DNA of 55,183 bases from Candidatus Rokuibacteriota bacterium (lineage in GTDB: Bacteria; Methylomirabilota; Methylomirabilia; Rokubacteriales; CSP1-6). Both the position numbers and the translations under genes were made by a program. This document shows positions 27,769 through 37,457 of the stretch, one piece after another. Within the stretch, counting starts at the first letter, position 1. The number at the start of each line of letters is the position of its first letter. The stretch is taken from assembly GCA_003220435.1 (NCBI GenBank), contig QHSL01000080.1, positions 1-55,183 of the forward strand. The letters run 5' to 3'. The notes under the pieces were generated by a model, which ran no database searches, was not told the origin of the DNA, and worked only from the letters and a program-made list of their open reading frames with translations.

Positions 27769-28848
27769 TCAAGGTACGGTGACCCTGACTTCGTTCGAGC
27801 GCCGGCTCTCGTTGGGCCGCGCGGCCGTGTCCTCGGCGGTCACCGCGTAGCGGTACGTGCCGCGGGTGACGGTGCGGTCGACATACGTGGTCGCTGGCGT
27901 TCGCGTCGAGCCGATGCGCTCGAACGCGCCCGATTCGGTGGCGCGGTAGATCACGTAGCCGGCCACGTCGCTCTCCGGGCTGGCGCCCCACGAGAGTCGT
28001 ACGGCCCCCTCCGAGGGAATCGCCGCCAGGCTCGTGGGCGGTGAGGGGGGCGTGACGTCCCGCGGCGTCGCCGCGACCCGTGGCGACTCCGCGCTGTACG
28101 CGGTCGTCCTGCCCTCCAGGCGTAGCGCGCGGACCGAGTAGTAGTAGGTGTGATCGTTTTCAAGATCGCGATCGGTCAGCGCCAGCTCCCCCTGGGACGT
28201 GCGCGTCAGGGGGGACGGCGCGACGTCGGGTGACGGCGCCCGCAGGACCTCGTACGTCAGGGTCGCCGGCGCGTCGCCGCCGTCGAGGAGCCGGGCCGGG
28301 GCTCGCCACCGTAGACGCACCTCGCGCTGGCCCGCCTCGGCGACGACACTGCTCGGCGGCTCGGGGGCGGCCACGTACGTCACCGAAACTCGAGGCGAGG
28401 GCGGCCCGATGCGGCCGTGCGAATCGCCCGCGAGGAGCACGTACGTGTAGCGCCGCCCATACGCGAGGTTCTGGCGATCGCTGAACACGATCCGGGCGCC
28501 CTGGGCGGCGGCCGGCGCGGGGTCGGCGGCCTTGATCGACGCGATCTCGACGTATCCGCTGATCATGCCGTCGACCAGCATCGCGGACTTGGGCTCGCCG
28601 GTCCCCGTGTCCTCGACGCGGAAGATGCGCATGAGCTCGAGATCGCGCAGCCGGCTCCGGTCCACCCGGCGGCCCGGTGGTGTCCAGGCGAGCTCGATCG
28701 CGGACTCGCGCACGGCGCCCGTGAGATCGGCGATCGGCTGCGGCGCGCGCATCTCCGGCGGGACGGGCGGCGCCTTCTTGCCGCAGGCCGCGAGCGCCAG
28801 TGCGGCGAGCCCGAAGCACGCGGCGAGCCGGTGCCCGCGCTTCGTCAT
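27769..28848 (-). CDS. lipoprotein with fibronectin type III repeats, LptM-like N-terminus
   Basis: 359 aa. The signal peptide ends in lipobox LAAC (Cys22), followed by GKKAPPVPPEMRAPQPI. The mature protein appears to have three fibronectin type III-like domains, with repeats of 'P..l.a......v.LsW' such as EVRLRWRAPARLLDGG and AVRLSWGASPESDVAGYVIY. 'CGKKaPPvPP' right after the lipid anchor resembles the short lipoprotein LptM/YifL (CGLKGPLYFPP), which in many proteobacteria also sits just upstream of lysA. The ATGA overlap with argH places it firmly in the operon. Likely an envelope protein with a protein-binding role. Confidence 0.75.
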   Translation of the reverse strand: MTKRGHRLAACFGLAALALAACGKKAPPVPPEMRAPQPIADLTGAVRESAIELAWTPPGRRVDRSRLRDLELMRIFRVEDTGTGEPKSAMLVDGMISGYVEIASIKAADPAPAAAQGARIVFSDRQNLAYGRRYTYVLLAGDSHGRIGPPSPRVSVTYVAAPEPPSSVVAEAGQREVRLRWRAPARLLDGGDAPATLTYEVLRAPSPDVAPSPLTRTSQGELALTDRDLENDHTYYYSVRALRLEGRTTAYSAESPRVAATPRDVTPPSPPTSLAAIPSEGAVRLSWGASPESDVAGYVIYRATESGAFERIGSTRTPATTYVDRTVTRGTYRYAVTAEDTAARPNESRRSNEVRVTVP

Positions 28849-30275
28849 CCGCGCGCGACGAGCGTGCGGGCGAGCGCGAGCGAGCGGCGCACGGCCTCGG
28901 GCGCGGTGCCGCCGGTGACGGTGCGGGCGCGCAGCGACGCGTCGACGGTCAGCGCGTCCTTGACGTCGTCGGCGAAGAGCGGCGAGAAGCGCCGGAGCTC
29001 GGCGAGCCCGAGCCCGTCCAGCGCCTTCCGCTCGGCCTCACAGAACTGGACGATCCCGCCCACGACCTCGTGGGCCTGGCGGAACGGCAGGCCCTTGCGC
29101 ACGAGGTAGTCGGCGAGGTCCGTCGCGGTCGCGAAGTTCTCACCGGCGGCGCGGCGCATGCGATCGGTGCGGAACTTGAGCGACGCGAGCAACGGCGGCA
29201 GGACGGACAGGATCGCGTCGAGGGTGTCGACGGAGTCGAACAGCGGCTCCTTGTCCTCCTGCATGTCTGAGTTGTAGGCGAGCGGCAGCCCCTTCATCGT
29301 CGTGAGCACCGCCATCAGATTCCCGTAGAGCCGGCCGCTCTTGCCGCGGATCAGCTCGGCCACGTCGGGGTTCTTCTTCTGGGGCATGATCGACGAGCCG
29401 GTCGCGAACGCGTCGGCGAACTCCACGAACGCGAATTCCGCGGTCGCCCACAGCGTCAGGTCGGCGGCGAGCCGCGAGAGGTGCATGCCGGTGATGGCCG
29501 CCGCCGCCAGGAACTCGAGCAGGCCGTCGCGGTCGCTGACCGCGTCGAGGCTGTTCGGCGACACCGCGGCGAAGCCGAGGTCCTTCGCGAGCGCCTCGCA
29601 GTCGATCGGAAACGCCGTGCCGGCGAGCGCGGCGGCGCCCAGCACCAGCGTGTCGGCGCGCGCGCTGCAGTCGCCGAACCGCTCGCGGTCGCGCTGCAGC
29701 ATGAAGACGTACGCGAGCAGGTGGTGGGCGAGGACGACCGGCTGGGCCCGCTGCAGGTGCGTGTAGCCCGGCATCGGCGTCTCGACGGTCTCGGCGGCGC
29801 GGGCCACGAGCGCGGCCTGCACCGCGCGAAGGCCCTCGCGGACGCGCGCGATCACCTCGCGCAGATAGAGACGCTCGTCGAGCGCGATCTGATCGTTGCG
29901 CGACCGGCCGGTGTGGAGCTTGCCGCCGACGTCGCCGACCAGCTCCTGAAGCCGGCGCTCGATGTTGGTGTGGATGTCCTCGAGCTCGGGGCGGAACGGG
30001 AAGGTGCCGTTCTCGAGCTCCGTCCGAACGGCGTCGAGGCCCTTCACGAGCGCGTCGCGCTCCGCCGCCGACAGGAGCCCGGCGCGCGCGAGCGCCTTCG
30101 CCCACGCGACGCTGCCGGCGATGTCGTGGGGCCACAGGCGCCGGTCGAAGGCGAGCGACCCGGTGAAGCGCTCGGCGGCCGGATCGGCCGACTGGCTGAA
30201 GCGCCCGCCCCAGAGCTTCACGGGCTGCGGCAGCCGGGTCTTCCCGCGCCGCCGCGATCTCGGCGGCCGCTTCAC
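28845..30275 (-). CDS. argH: argininosuccinate lyase
   Basis: 476 aa from GTG 30275 (GTGA overlap with the acyltransferase stop), or 458 aa from GTG 30221, which begins at the conserved VKLWGGRFSQSADPAAERFT. Catalytic signature GSSIMPQKKNPDVAELIRGK with the flexible Ser loop; TGRSRNDQIALDERLYLRE and MPGYTHLQRAQPV are the other two conserved regions. Cleaves argininosuccinate to arginine and fumarate. Either start is possible; the first 18 residues are basic and poorly conserved. Confidence 0.93.
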   Translation of the reverse strand: MKRPPRSRRRGKTRLPQPVKLWGGRFSQSADPAAERFTGSLAFDRRLWPHDIAGSVAWAKALARAGLLSAAERDALVKGLDAVRTELENGTFPFRPELEDIHTNIERRLQELVGDVGGKLHTGRSRNDQIALDERLYLREVIARVREGLRAVQAALVARAAETVETPMPGYTHLQRAQPVVLAHHLLAYVFMLQRDRERFGDCSARADTLVLGAAALAGTAFPIDCEALAKDLGFAAVSPNSLDAVSDRDGLLEFLAAAAITGMHLSRLAADLTLWATAEFAFVEFADAFATGSSIMPQKKNPDVAELIRGKSGRLYGNLMAVLTTMKGLPLAYNSDMQEDKEPLFDSVDTLDAILSVLPPLLASLKFRTDRMRRAAGENFATATDLADYLVRKGLPFRQAHEVVGGIVQFCEAERKALDGLGLAELRRFSPLFADDVKDALTVDASLRARTVTGGTAPEAVRRSLALARTLVARG

Positions 30276-30943
30276 GGCAGGAGGGCGGCGATGTCGTCCA
30301 TGATTCGCCGGGTCACGAACAGCCGGGCGCTCCGCCGCCCGTTGCCGCCATCCTCGGAGAAGCGCCGCGCCGGTCCGAATCTGACGCCAAGCGGAACCCG
30401 TCGCGGGATGTAGCCCCAGCGCCCCTCCAGGGCCTCGAACGTGCCCCGGATGCCGGCCGGCACCACGGGCACGCCGGAGCGGAGCGCCAGGAGCGCGACG
30501 CCGGGCATGCCGGGCTCGAGCCGGCCGCGCACGCTGAACGGTCCCTCCGGAAAGATGCCCACCACGCCGCCCTCCTGCAGGAGATGCAGCGCGCGGCGGA
30601 GCGCGCCAACATCAGGTCGCTCGAGCTTGATGGGAATCGAGCCGACGTGGCGGTGGAAGAGCGGATGGAGCGGCGTCGCGCGCCACACGCGCGGCATGAC
30701 GAGGAACGAGATCGGGCCCGGCGCGGCCACGCCGAGCACGACTCCGTCCAGATAGTTGTGGTGGTTCGCCGCGACGAGATAGGGACCGCTCGAGGGAAGG
30801 TGCTCGAGCCCGTCGACCTGGAGATCGAACCATCGCGCGAGCGCCTTGCGCACCGGCCCGCGGAGCGCGCGATAGAGCCACGGCAGGGGCGGGGACTCGC
30901 GCGTGAAGCGCTCATTCGCGGACAGGGCGGTCGGGCCCGTCAT
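30272..30943 (-). CDS. 1-acyl-sn-glycerol-3-phosphate acyltransferase (PlsC family)
   Basis: 223 aa. The acyltransferase block I NHHNYLD (His-x4-Asp catalytic pair) follows LPSSGPYLVAA. Block III is VVGIFPEGPFSVRGRLEPG, and block IV is VPVVPAGIRGTFEAL. It transfers an acyl chain to lysophosphatidate or a related acceptor at the inner membrane. The ATG lies 21 bases after the mltG stop. The exact acyl donor and acceptor are not readable. Confidence 0.87.
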   Translation of the reverse strand: MTGPTALSANERFTRESPPLPWLYRALRGPVRKALARWFDLQVDGLEHLPSSGPYLVAANHHNYLDGVVLGVAAPGPISFLVMPRVWRATPLHPLFHRHVGSIPIKLERPDVGALRRALHLLQEGGVVGIFPEGPFSVRGRLEPGMPGVALLALRSGVPVVPAGIRGTFEALEGRWGYIPRRVPLGVRFGPARRFSEDGGNGRRSARLFVTRRIMDDIAALLP

Positions 30944-30964
30944 GTCCGGGGCTTTATAGCACGT

Positions 30965-31963
30965 TCACCGAGCGCGGGCGAGCCGGTACCGGGCGACTGC
31001 CGCGTTGTGCTGCTCGATCGTGTACGAGAAGAAGTGGCGGTGATCGTCGATGGCGACGAAGTAGAGGTACTTCACCGGCGCCGGGTCGAGCGCGGCCGCG
31101 ATCGCGGCGAGCCCGGGGCTGGCGATCGGTCCCGGCGGCAGCCCCGCGCGACGGTAGGTGTTGTAGGGATGGTCGAGCTGGAGGTCGGCGCGGGTGAGCG
31201 TGCGCCGCTCCTTGCCGGCCGCGTACTGGACGGTCGGATCGGCCTGGAGCGGCATGTCGACATTGAGCCTGTTCCAGAATACGGCGGAGATCGTCCGCAT
31301 CTCCTCGCGATCGACCGCCTCGCGCTCGATGATCGAGGCGAGCGTGAGGAGCTGGTGCACGGTGAGACCGCGCGCCTTGGCGCGCGCTGCAATGTCGGGC
31401 CCGAGCTTCGACCGCATGCGCTGGACCATGCGGGTCAGGATCTCCTCGGTCGTCATCCCGCGCACGAGCTGATAGGTGTCGGGGAAGAGGTAGCCCTCGA
31501 GGCTCGACGCCTCGATGGAAAGCGTCTTGAGAAACGCCGCGTCCGTCGACAGGCGCAGGACGTCGCGGGCAGCCGCCAACCGGTCGGCCTCGAGCGCGCG
31601 GGCGAGCTCGGTCACGGTGGCCCCCTCGGGGTGCAGGAGGGGGTGCTGCTTGACCCGCCCGGACTCGATCAAGGTCAGCACGTCGAGCGTCGTCGCTCCG
31701 CGCTCGAGCTCGTACTCGCCGGCTTTGAGCGACCGGGAGCTGCCGCGCGCCATGGTCAGAAGGACGAACCCGGCGCGGCTCCGGATTGCGTCCGCCCGCT
31801 GGAGCCGGCCGGCGATGTCCAGGACCCCGTCGTGGGCCGGAACCTCCACCACCAGGGACTCCGCCTCGAGCCGGTCGGCCGGGGTCACGACCTCGTAGGC
31901 CAGGAACCCCAGAGCCCCGGCGCCGAGGAGCGACACGAGACTGGTCGCGGTGCGCAACCGCAT
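30965..31963 (-). CDS. mltG: endolytic murein transglycosylase
   Basis: 332 aa, YceG/MltG family. One N-terminal membrane helix (about residues 8-24), a LysM-like region, and the catalytic domain with LASIIEREAVDREEMRTISA, where the Glu after II is the catalytic acid. VFWNRLNVDMPLQADPTVQY, PYNTYRRAGLPPGPIASPG and YLYFVAIDDHRHFFSYT are strong family signatures. It cleaves nascent glycan strands and is thought to set their length. First gene of the long minus-strand run ending at 21837. Confidence 0.93.
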   Translation of the reverse strand: MRLRTATSLVSLLGAGALGFLAYEVVTPADRLEAESLVVEVPAHDGVLDIAGRLQRADAIRSRAGFVLLTMARGSSRSLKAGEYELERGATTLDVLTLIESGRVKQHPLLHPEGATVTELARALEADRLAAARDVLRLSTDAAFLKTLSIEASSLEGYLFPDTYQLVRGMTTEEILTRMVQRMRSKLGPDIAARAKARGLTVHQLLTLASIIEREAVDREEMRTISAVFWNRLNVDMPLQADPTVQYAAGKERRTLTRADLQLDHPYNTYRRAGLPPGPIASPGLAAIAAALDPAPVKYLYFVAIDDHRHFFSYTIEQHNAAVARYRLARAR

Positions 31964-31989
31964 GATTTACCAGTGTAACATCCGGGCTT

Positions 31990-31998
31990 TGGTATACT
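31990..31998 (+). promoter_or_regulatory. extended -10 promoter for the solitary rpoA
   Basis: TG-G-TATACT forms an extended -10 element 62 bases before the rpoA ATG. The upstream -35 is poor (TTTACC at 31966 has a 21-base spacer). The 78-base gap is shared with divergent mltG. Confidence 0.5.
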
Positions 31999-32059
31999 GT
32001 GATGCCTTGGGGCAGGGCCACACCGCCGATTTCACGCACGGTTGTCTCTAGGGGGTCTC

Positions 32060-33055
32060 ATGCTGGAGCTTCAACTTCCCACGCGTCACGACTGGACTGT
32101 CCAGGACAAGAACTACGGCAAGCTGGCCATCGAGGCGTTCGAGCCCGGCTTCGCCCTCGCCGTGGGCATCGCCTACCGGCGGGTGCTACTGTCGGCGATC
32201 CACGGCGCCGCGCCGACCTGGGTCAAGATCGAGAACGTCCTCCACGAGTTCTCGTACCTGCCGGGCGTCATGGACGACACGCTCGACATCATGATGAACC
32301 TCCGCAAGGTGGTGTTCTCTCTCCACGTCAACCGGCCCAAGATCCTCCGGCTGAAGGTCCAGGGCGGCTCGGTCGTCAAGGCCGGGGACTTCGAGGCCGA
32401 CGCCGACGTCGAGATCCTCACGCCCGACGTAGTGCTGGCGACCCTCGACAAGGACGGCGTGCTCGAGATGGAGGTCTGCGTGGAGCGCGGCCGCGGCTAT
32501 GTCCCGGCCGAGAAGCGTGAGCCGGAGGCGCTGCCGATCAACGCGATCCTGCTCGACGCGGATTTCTCGCCGGTCAAGCGCGTGAACTTCCACGTCGAGC
32601 CCGTCGGCACCGAGGGCCGCGAGCGGCTCGTGCTCGAGCTGTGGACCGACGGGAGCGTCAACCCACCCACCGCGGTGGGCGAGGCATCGCGGTTGCTCGA
32701 GGACCACTTCGACCTCCTCACGAATTTCCCGGAAGCGACGCCCCAGGAAGAGGCCACGGAGCGCGACGAGACGCGCCCGCGCACCGAGCTCAACGAGAAC
32801 CTCTTCCGCAACGTCGACGAGCTCGAGCTGTCGGTCCGCGCGTCCAACTGCCTCAAGACCGCGAACATCCGGACCATCGCCGATCTCGTGCAGAAGAGCG
32901 AGGCCGAGCTGCTCAAGACCAAGAACTTCGGCAAAAAGTCGCTGAACGAGATCAAGACGATCCTGGGCGAGATGGGGTTGGCCCTGGGCATGCGGCTCGA
33001 CCCCGAGGAGCTGGAGCGCCTGCGCTCGCAGTACGAGCGCGCCTATGAGGCCTAG
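32060..33055 (+). CDS. rpoA: RNA polymerase alpha subunit, divergent and outside a ribosomal-protein operon
   Basis: 331 aa. The C-terminal domain is textbook: [20 protein letters not shown], then [16 protein letters not shown]. It keeps Arg260, Asn263, Cys264 and Lys293, equivalent to the E. coli UP-element-contacting residues Arg265, Asn268, Cys269 and Lys298. The N-terminal dimerisation domain is off-consensus: the usual 'GxTLGNALRRxLLSS' reads [15 protein letters not shown], although the Arg pair (40-41) and VERGRGYVP survive. ATG 32060 follows AGGGGG; TTG 32042 is less likely. No rpsM, rpsK, rpsD or rplQ neighbours are present. It may be the only alpha or a second paralog; the window cannot tell. 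Its TAG shares CTAG with the convergent dapL stop. Confidence 0.9.
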   Translation: MLELQLPTRHDWTVQDKNYGKLAIEAFEPGFALAVGIAYRRVLLSAIHGAAPTWVKIENVLHEFSYLPGVMDDTLDIMMNLRKVVFSLHVNRPKILRLKVQGGSVVKAGDFEADADVEILTPDVVLATLDKDGVLEMEVCVERGRGYVPAEKREPEALPINAILLDADFSPVKRVNFHVEPVGTEGRERLVLELWTDGSVNPPTAVGEASRLLEDHFDLLTNFPEATPQEEATERDETRPRTELNENLFRNVDELELSVRASNCLKTANIRTIADLVQKSEAELLKTKNFGKKSLNEIKTILGEMGLALGMRLDPEELERLRSQYERAYEA

Positions 33056-34287
33056 CGCTTCAGCCGGCTCTTGATGCGCTCGACCGCTTCCTCGGTCTGC
33101 TCGCGCCCGCCGAACGCCGTCAGCCGGAAGTAGCCCTCGCCGCTCGGTCCGAAGCCCGCGCCCGGCGTGCCGACCACGTGCGCCTCGCCCAGCAGCTTGT
33201 CGAAGAACCCCCACGAGTCGAGCCCGGCCGGCGTCTTCACCCAGATGTACGGCGCGTTGCGGGCCCCGTACACCGCGAGCCCGGCCGCCTCGAGCCCCTG
33301 CCGGATGATCCGCGCGTTTTCCATGTAGTAGTCCACGACGGCACGCACCTGCTGGCGCCCTTCGTCCGTGTAGGTGGCGGCGGCGGCGCGCTGGATCACG
33401 TAGGCCACGCCGTTGAACTTCGTGGACTGCCGCCGGACCCAGAGCGCGTTGAGGCTCACCGGCTCGCCCGACGCCGACCGCCCCCGGAGCTCCTTCGGCA
33501 CCACCGTGTAGGCGCAGCGCACGCCCGTGAACCCCGCGGTTTTCGAGAAGGAGCGGAACTCGATCGCGACCTCGCGCGCGCCCTCGACCTCGTAGATCGA
33601 GTGCGGAATGTCGGGCTCGCGGATGTACGCCTCGTAGGCCGCGTCGTAGAGGATCACCGCGTCCCGCTCGCGCGCGTAGTCGACCCACGTCTTGAGCGAC
33701 GCGCGGGTCATGACGGCGCCGGTCGGGTTGTTGGGGTAGCAGAGGAAGATGAGGTCCACCCGCCGGTCGGGGAGCCGCGGCTGGAAGTTGTTCTCGGCGG
33801 TGCACGGGAGGTACACGATGCGATCGTAGCGCCCGCCGGTGTTGGCGCTGCCCGCGCGCCCGCCCATGACGGTCACGTCGAGGTACGCGGGATACACCGG
33901 GTCGCTGAGCGCCACGACGCAGTCCGGCCCGAAGATCTCCTGGATGTTCCCGGTGTCGCTCTTGGCGCCGTCGCTCACGACGATCTCGTCGGGCGTGAGC
34001 TTGATGCCGCGCTCGCCGTAGTCGTGGCGCACGATCGCGTCGACCAGAAAGTCCCAGCCCGTCTCGGGCGGGTAGCCCCGGAACGTTTCGACCCGCGACA
34101 TGTCGTCGACCGCCGCGTGCATCGCGGCGATCACCGCGGGTGGCAGCGGCTGTGTCACGTCGCCGATGCCGAGGCGGATGAGATTCGCACCCGGATGCGC
34201 CGCCTGGAACTCGCGCGTGCGCCGGCCGGTCTCGCTGAAGAGATAGCTGGCGCGGAGCTTGAGGTAGTGATCGTTGATTCTCGCCAC
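33052..34287 (-). CDS. dapL: LL-diaminopimelate aminotransferase
   Basis: 411 aa, the expected length. Family signatures: [20 protein letters not shown] at the N-terminus, [71 protein letters not shown], and the PLP Lys in [15 protein letters not shown]. It converts tetrahydrodipicolinate directly to LL-diaminopimelate, bypassing the succinylase or acetylase steps. GTG 34287 is 11 bases after the comEC stop. With dapA, dapB and lysA in the window, the only missing late step is the epimerase dapF. Confidence 0.92.
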   Translation of the reverse strand: MARINDHYLKLRASYLFSETGRRTREFQAAHPGANLIRLGIGDVTQPLPPAVIAAMHAAVDDMSRVETFRGYPPETGWDFLVDAIVRHDYGERGIKLTPDEIVVSDGAKSDTGNIQEIFGPDCVVALSDPVYPAYLDVTVMGGRAGSANTGGRYDRIVYLPCTAENNFQPRLPDRRVDLIFLCYPNNPTGAVMTRASLKTWVDYARERDAVILYDAAYEAYIREPDIPHSIYEVEGAREVAIEFRSFSKTAGFTGVRCAYTVVPKELRGRSASGEPVSLNALWVRRQSTKFNGVAYVIQRAAAATYTDEGRQQVRAVVDYYMENARIIRQGLEAAGLAVYGARNAPYIWVKTPAGLDSWGFFDKLLGEAHVVGTPGAGFGPSGEGYFRLTAFGGREQTEEAVERIKSRLKR

Positions 34288-34298
34288 CGCGGTCGATT

Positions 34299-36533
34299 CT
34301 AACAGATCGCTTCCGGGTCGAGGCAGATGCGGTCGACGCGACGGCTTGCCCACCGCGTGACGCTGAGCATGTGGCCGTCGGTCTCGAGGATCACCGCGCC
34401 GTCGCGATCGGTGCGGTAGATCTGCGCGCCCGCGTCGGCCAGCCGCGCGAGCACGCCCGGATCGGGGTGGCCGTAGGTGTTGCGCGCGCCGACCGAAATC
34501 ACGGCGACCGTCGGGCGAACCGCGCGGACGAACTCGGCGGTGGTCGACGAGCGCGAGCCGTGGTGGGCCACCTTGAGCACGGTCGCCGCGACGGGCCGGC
34601 CCGTCGCCACGAGCTCGCGCTCGCGAGCGGCCTCGATGTCCGACGCGAGCAAGAACGAGACGAGCCCGACCTCCACCCTCAGCACGAGGCCGCCGTCGTT
34701 GCGGCGTCCGCCCGTCGCGAGACGTGGCAGCGAGGTGACCAGCACGCCGCCGAACCAGCGCGGCGCGGCCGGCGGGTCGAGGCCGGTCCACCGCTCGTCG
34801 ATGCGGAGCAGCCGCCGCACCGCCGGCATGCCGCCGGCGTGATCGCTGTCGTCGTGGGTGACGACCGCGCCCGCGAGGCTGAGAAAGCCGCGGTTCCACA
34901 GAAAGGGCGCGACGACCCGCTCGCCGGCGTCGAGGCGCCGCGGCCCGCCGGAGCCGGCGTCGACAAGGATCGCGCGGCCGTCGGGCATCTCCGCGACGAT
35001 CGCGTCGCCCTGGCCGACGTCGAGCACCGTCAGACGCAGGCGAGGGTCGGCCGGCCGCACGAGCGGCCACGTTGCGGCGCCGACGGCGACGGCGAGCAGG
35101 ATCGCCGCGGCGAGTCGTTTCCGGGCGACGAGGAGTGCGAGCCCGCCCACGTAGGCGGCCACGGCGAGTGGGCCCGGCGCGGGCAGATGGACGACGGCGC
35201 CCGGCACCGCGGCGGCAAGCGCCACGATCCCGCGCAGCGCGAGCAGCACAGGCCACACCGCGTCGAACGCCACCGCCGCGACCGCCTCGCTGACGAGCGA
35301 GAGAGTGACCGCGACGAGGCCCATGACGGTCGCGGCGCCCGCGAGCGGGACCACGCCGAGGTTGGCGACGAGGCCCACGGTCGAGAGCTGGTTGAAGTGC
35401 GCCAGCGTGATCGGCAGGACCGCGAGCTGCGCGGCCGCGCTCGCGCCGAGCGCGCCCAGCACGACGCCTCTCGGCAGCGGCGCCATGACGATCCCGAGGG
35501 TGGCGGCGAACGAGAGCTGGAAGCCGGGATCGAAGAGGTCTCCCGGCCTGACGGCCAGGATCGCCAGCGCCGCCAGCGCGAGGCTGTTCGTCACCGAGGG
35601 ATCGCGCTCGAGCAGCACCGCGCCCAGCACGAGCACGGCCATGACCGCGGCGCGCAGCACCGAGGGCTGAGGCCCGACGACCAGCGCGAACCCGATCACG
35701 ACGACGATCGCGATGATCGCGGCGAGACGCCGGCCCACGCGCGCGAGGCTGCACAGCGCCCACACCGCCGCCGCGAGCAGCGCCACGTTGAAGCCGGAGA
35801 CAGCCAGCACGTGGTACACGCCGGCGCGCCGGAAGGCCCCGTCGATGTCGGGCGGCAAGCCGGTCCGCTCGCCGAGCAGAAGGCCTCCCAACAAGGCCGC
35901 CGACGCCGGCGGCAGCGCGCGCTCGATCGCCGCGAGCGCCTCGCGCTTCACCCGCGCCGGCCACGGCGGAGCGGGATCGTCCAGCGGCGTGATCGACTCT
36001 GCCCGCACGGTGGCCACCACCCGAATCCCCTCTCGCGCGAGATACTCGCCGTAGTCGAACGTCCCCGGGTTGCGAAAGCCCGTCGCCGGATGAAGTCGCA
36101 GCGGCGCCACGATCCGCTGGCCCACGGTGAGGGCGGGCGGCACACCGTACGCCGTCACCTGGATGCGCCCCGAGGCGGGCGCCTCGTCCGCCCGCAGCGC
36201 GTCGAGCCAGAGCCGGACACGATCGGGCGCCCAGTATCGTGGCTCGGCGGCGAGCCGGCCTTCGATGCGCGCGATCGTCGGCAGCGACAGGCGGCGAACG
36301 TGATCGGGCGCCAGCGGTGTCTGGGCGCCGCGCAGCACGCCGAGAGCCGCGACGCCGATCAGCAACGCGGCGGCCGCCCCCAGAGTCCGACCCAGCACCG
36401 CCAGCGCCGCGCCCGAGACGAGCGCCGCGCCCCACGCGACCCAGGGGAGGGTGGGACCGCACAAGGAAGCGCCCGCGATGCCGGCAGCGAAGGCGACAGC
36501 CGGCGGCACCAGCGGCGTTCGCTTGAAGCTCAA
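34299..36533 (-). CDS. comEC: DNA internalisation competence protein ComEC/Rec2
   Basis: 744 aa. An N-terminal DUF4131-type hydrophobic region leads to an OB-like stretch ([31 protein letters not shown]). The Competence domain with multiple helices includes [20 protein letters not shown] and [15 protein letters not shown]. The C-terminal metallo-beta-lactamase domain shows [41 protein letters not shown] and [15 protein letters not shown]. It forms the inner-membrane channel for single-stranded DNA in natural transformation. ATG 36533 overlaps the comEA-like stop (ATGA). Confidence 0.92.
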   Translation of the reverse strand: MSFKRTPLVPPAVAFAAGIAGASLCGPTLPWVAWGAALVSGAALAVLGRTLGAAAALLIGVAALGVLRGAQTPLAPDHVRRLSLPTIARIEGRLAAEPRYWAPDRVRLWLDALRADEAPASGRIQVTAYGVPPALTVGQRIVAPLRLHPATGFRNPGTFDYGEYLAREGIRVVATVRAESITPLDDPAPPWPARVKREALAAIERALPPASAALLGGLLLGERTGLPPDIDGAFRRAGVYHVLAVSGFNVALLAAAVWALCSLARVGRRLAAIIAIVVVIGFALVVGPQPSVLRAAVMAVLVLGAVLLERDPSVTNSLALAALAILAVRPGDLFDPGFQLSFAATLGIVMAPLPRGVVLGALGASAAAQLAVLPITLAHFNQLSTVGLVANLGVVPLAGAATVMGLVAVTLSLVSEAVAAVAFDAVWPVLLALRGIVALAAAVPGAVVHLPAPGPLAVAAYVGGLALLVARKRLAAAILLAVAVGAATWPLVRPADPRLRLTVLDVGQGDAIVAEMPDGRAILVDAGSGGPRRLDAGERVVAPFLWNRGFLSLAGAVVTHDDSDHAGGMPAVRRLLRIDERWTGLDPPAAPRWFGGVLVTSLPRLATGGRRNDGGLVLRVEVGLVSFLLASDIEAARERELVATGRPVAATVLKVAHHGSRSSTTAEFVRAVRPTVAVISVGARNTYGHPDPGVLARLADAGAQIYRTDRDGAVILETDGHMLSVTRWASRRVDRICLDPEAIC

Positions 36534-37018
36534 TCCGGGATCGTCACCAGCGCACGAACCTGCTCGAGCCTCCGGGCGCTCACGCCGGGCACGCGGCGCA
36601 GCTCGTCGACGCTCGCGAATGGTCCATCGGCCTCGCGGGCGTCGACGATCCGGCGCGCGAGCACCGCGCCGATGCCGGGCACGCGCATGAGCTCGATCGC
36701 CGTCGAGCGGTTCAAGTCGAGCGCCGACGGCGGCGTGGCGACGCGCGCGGGCGCCCGCTCATCGAGGCCGGTGTCGCGCGCGGGAGCGCGGCGGCGCGAT
36801 CGCCGGGGGGCGGGCTCGTCGGGCGAGCGCGTGGGCGCCGGTCCGCGGCCACCGAGCTCAGAGGCGGAAGTGGCCGGCGCTCCGGCGCGGTCGAGGTGCT
36901 CCAGTTGGTCGGCGAGATCAGGGTTGGCGCGACGCCAGTGGCCGACGGCGAGACCGAGCCCGGCGACGCCGAGCAGGATCAGCAGCACGAGGAGCTGGCG
37001 GCGCGAGTACGGCGTCAT
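36530..37018 (-). CDS. comEA: ComEA-like membrane-anchored helix-hairpin-helix DNA-binding protein
   Basis: 162 aa. ATG 37018 starts [20 protein letters not shown], one membrane anchor. A Pro/Arg/Ala-rich linker follows, then a double helix-hairpin-helix: [59 protein letters not shown]. This is the periplasmic DNA receptor of natural competence, consistent with its overlap with comEC. The longer upstream reading frame has no signal peptide and is rejected. Confidence 0.87.
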   Translation of the reverse strand: MTPYSRRQLLVLLILLGVAGLGLAVGHWRRANPDLADQLEHLDRAGAPATSASELGGRGPAPTRSPDEPAPRRSRRRAPARDTGLDERAPARVATPPSALDLNRSTAIELMRVPGIGAVLARRIVDAREADGPFASVDELRRVPGVSARRLEQVRALVTIPD

Positions 37019-37457
37019 GCGCCGACGATCCCACGCCGGCACGCGAGCGACTAGAGTCGAAAAATCCTGACGGTCTGAGTCGCATGAGGCTTCGACATCC
37101 TCTGCCGCCGCGCTCAGCCAGGTTCGACAGCGAGGGACGACCCTCATCCGCCTTGACAGGGTGGTGATGGCCATGCTGTGCTTCCGGCCATGCGTGCGGG
37201 ACGACAGGGCGGTGTCCGACGGAAGGTTGTCGGGCGCGGCGCGGTCGAGCGTGGCGCGCGGGGCCTGGACAGGCCTCGAGGCGGCGTACCCGCTGCCCTC
37301 CAGTGAGCAAGTCGGTCGAGTGTGTCCGGTACGTGGCAGGAAACCTCATGCTGAGGAGCCGTCGATCACGGCTCAGCATTGGTTGGTCTGGGAACATAGC
37401 GGTACAACGGAACGGCCAGAACGCAAGGAGCGGGTCATGCGTCCGGGAGGGGTGGCA
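37019..37457 (+). promoter_or_regulatory. 439-bp divergent intergenic region with a hairpin at 37348-37379
   Basis: It lies between comEA (-) and the solute-binding protein (+). No convincing gene is seen; open frames here lack a ribosome site and signal features. A bulged inverted repeat pairs ATGCTGAG(GAG)CCGT with ACGGCTCAGCAT around CGATC (37348-37379). Two ribosome sites follow: AAGGAG before ATG 37437 and GGGAGGGG before ATG 37458. A direct repeat GGCCATGC occurs twice near 37167-37195. No strong -10/-35 pair was found. Confidence 0.45.

Noticed and set aside
33052-36462. Apparent 1136-codon minus-strand frame ending in dapL
   Set aside because: The upstream two thirds are a shadow of comEC. 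DapL starts at GTG 34287 with family-typical sequence.
37161-37457. N-terminal extension of the solute-binding protein
   Set aside because: The frame is open, but it lacks a signal peptide and shows no family sequence. Ribosome sites support starts at 37437 or 37458.
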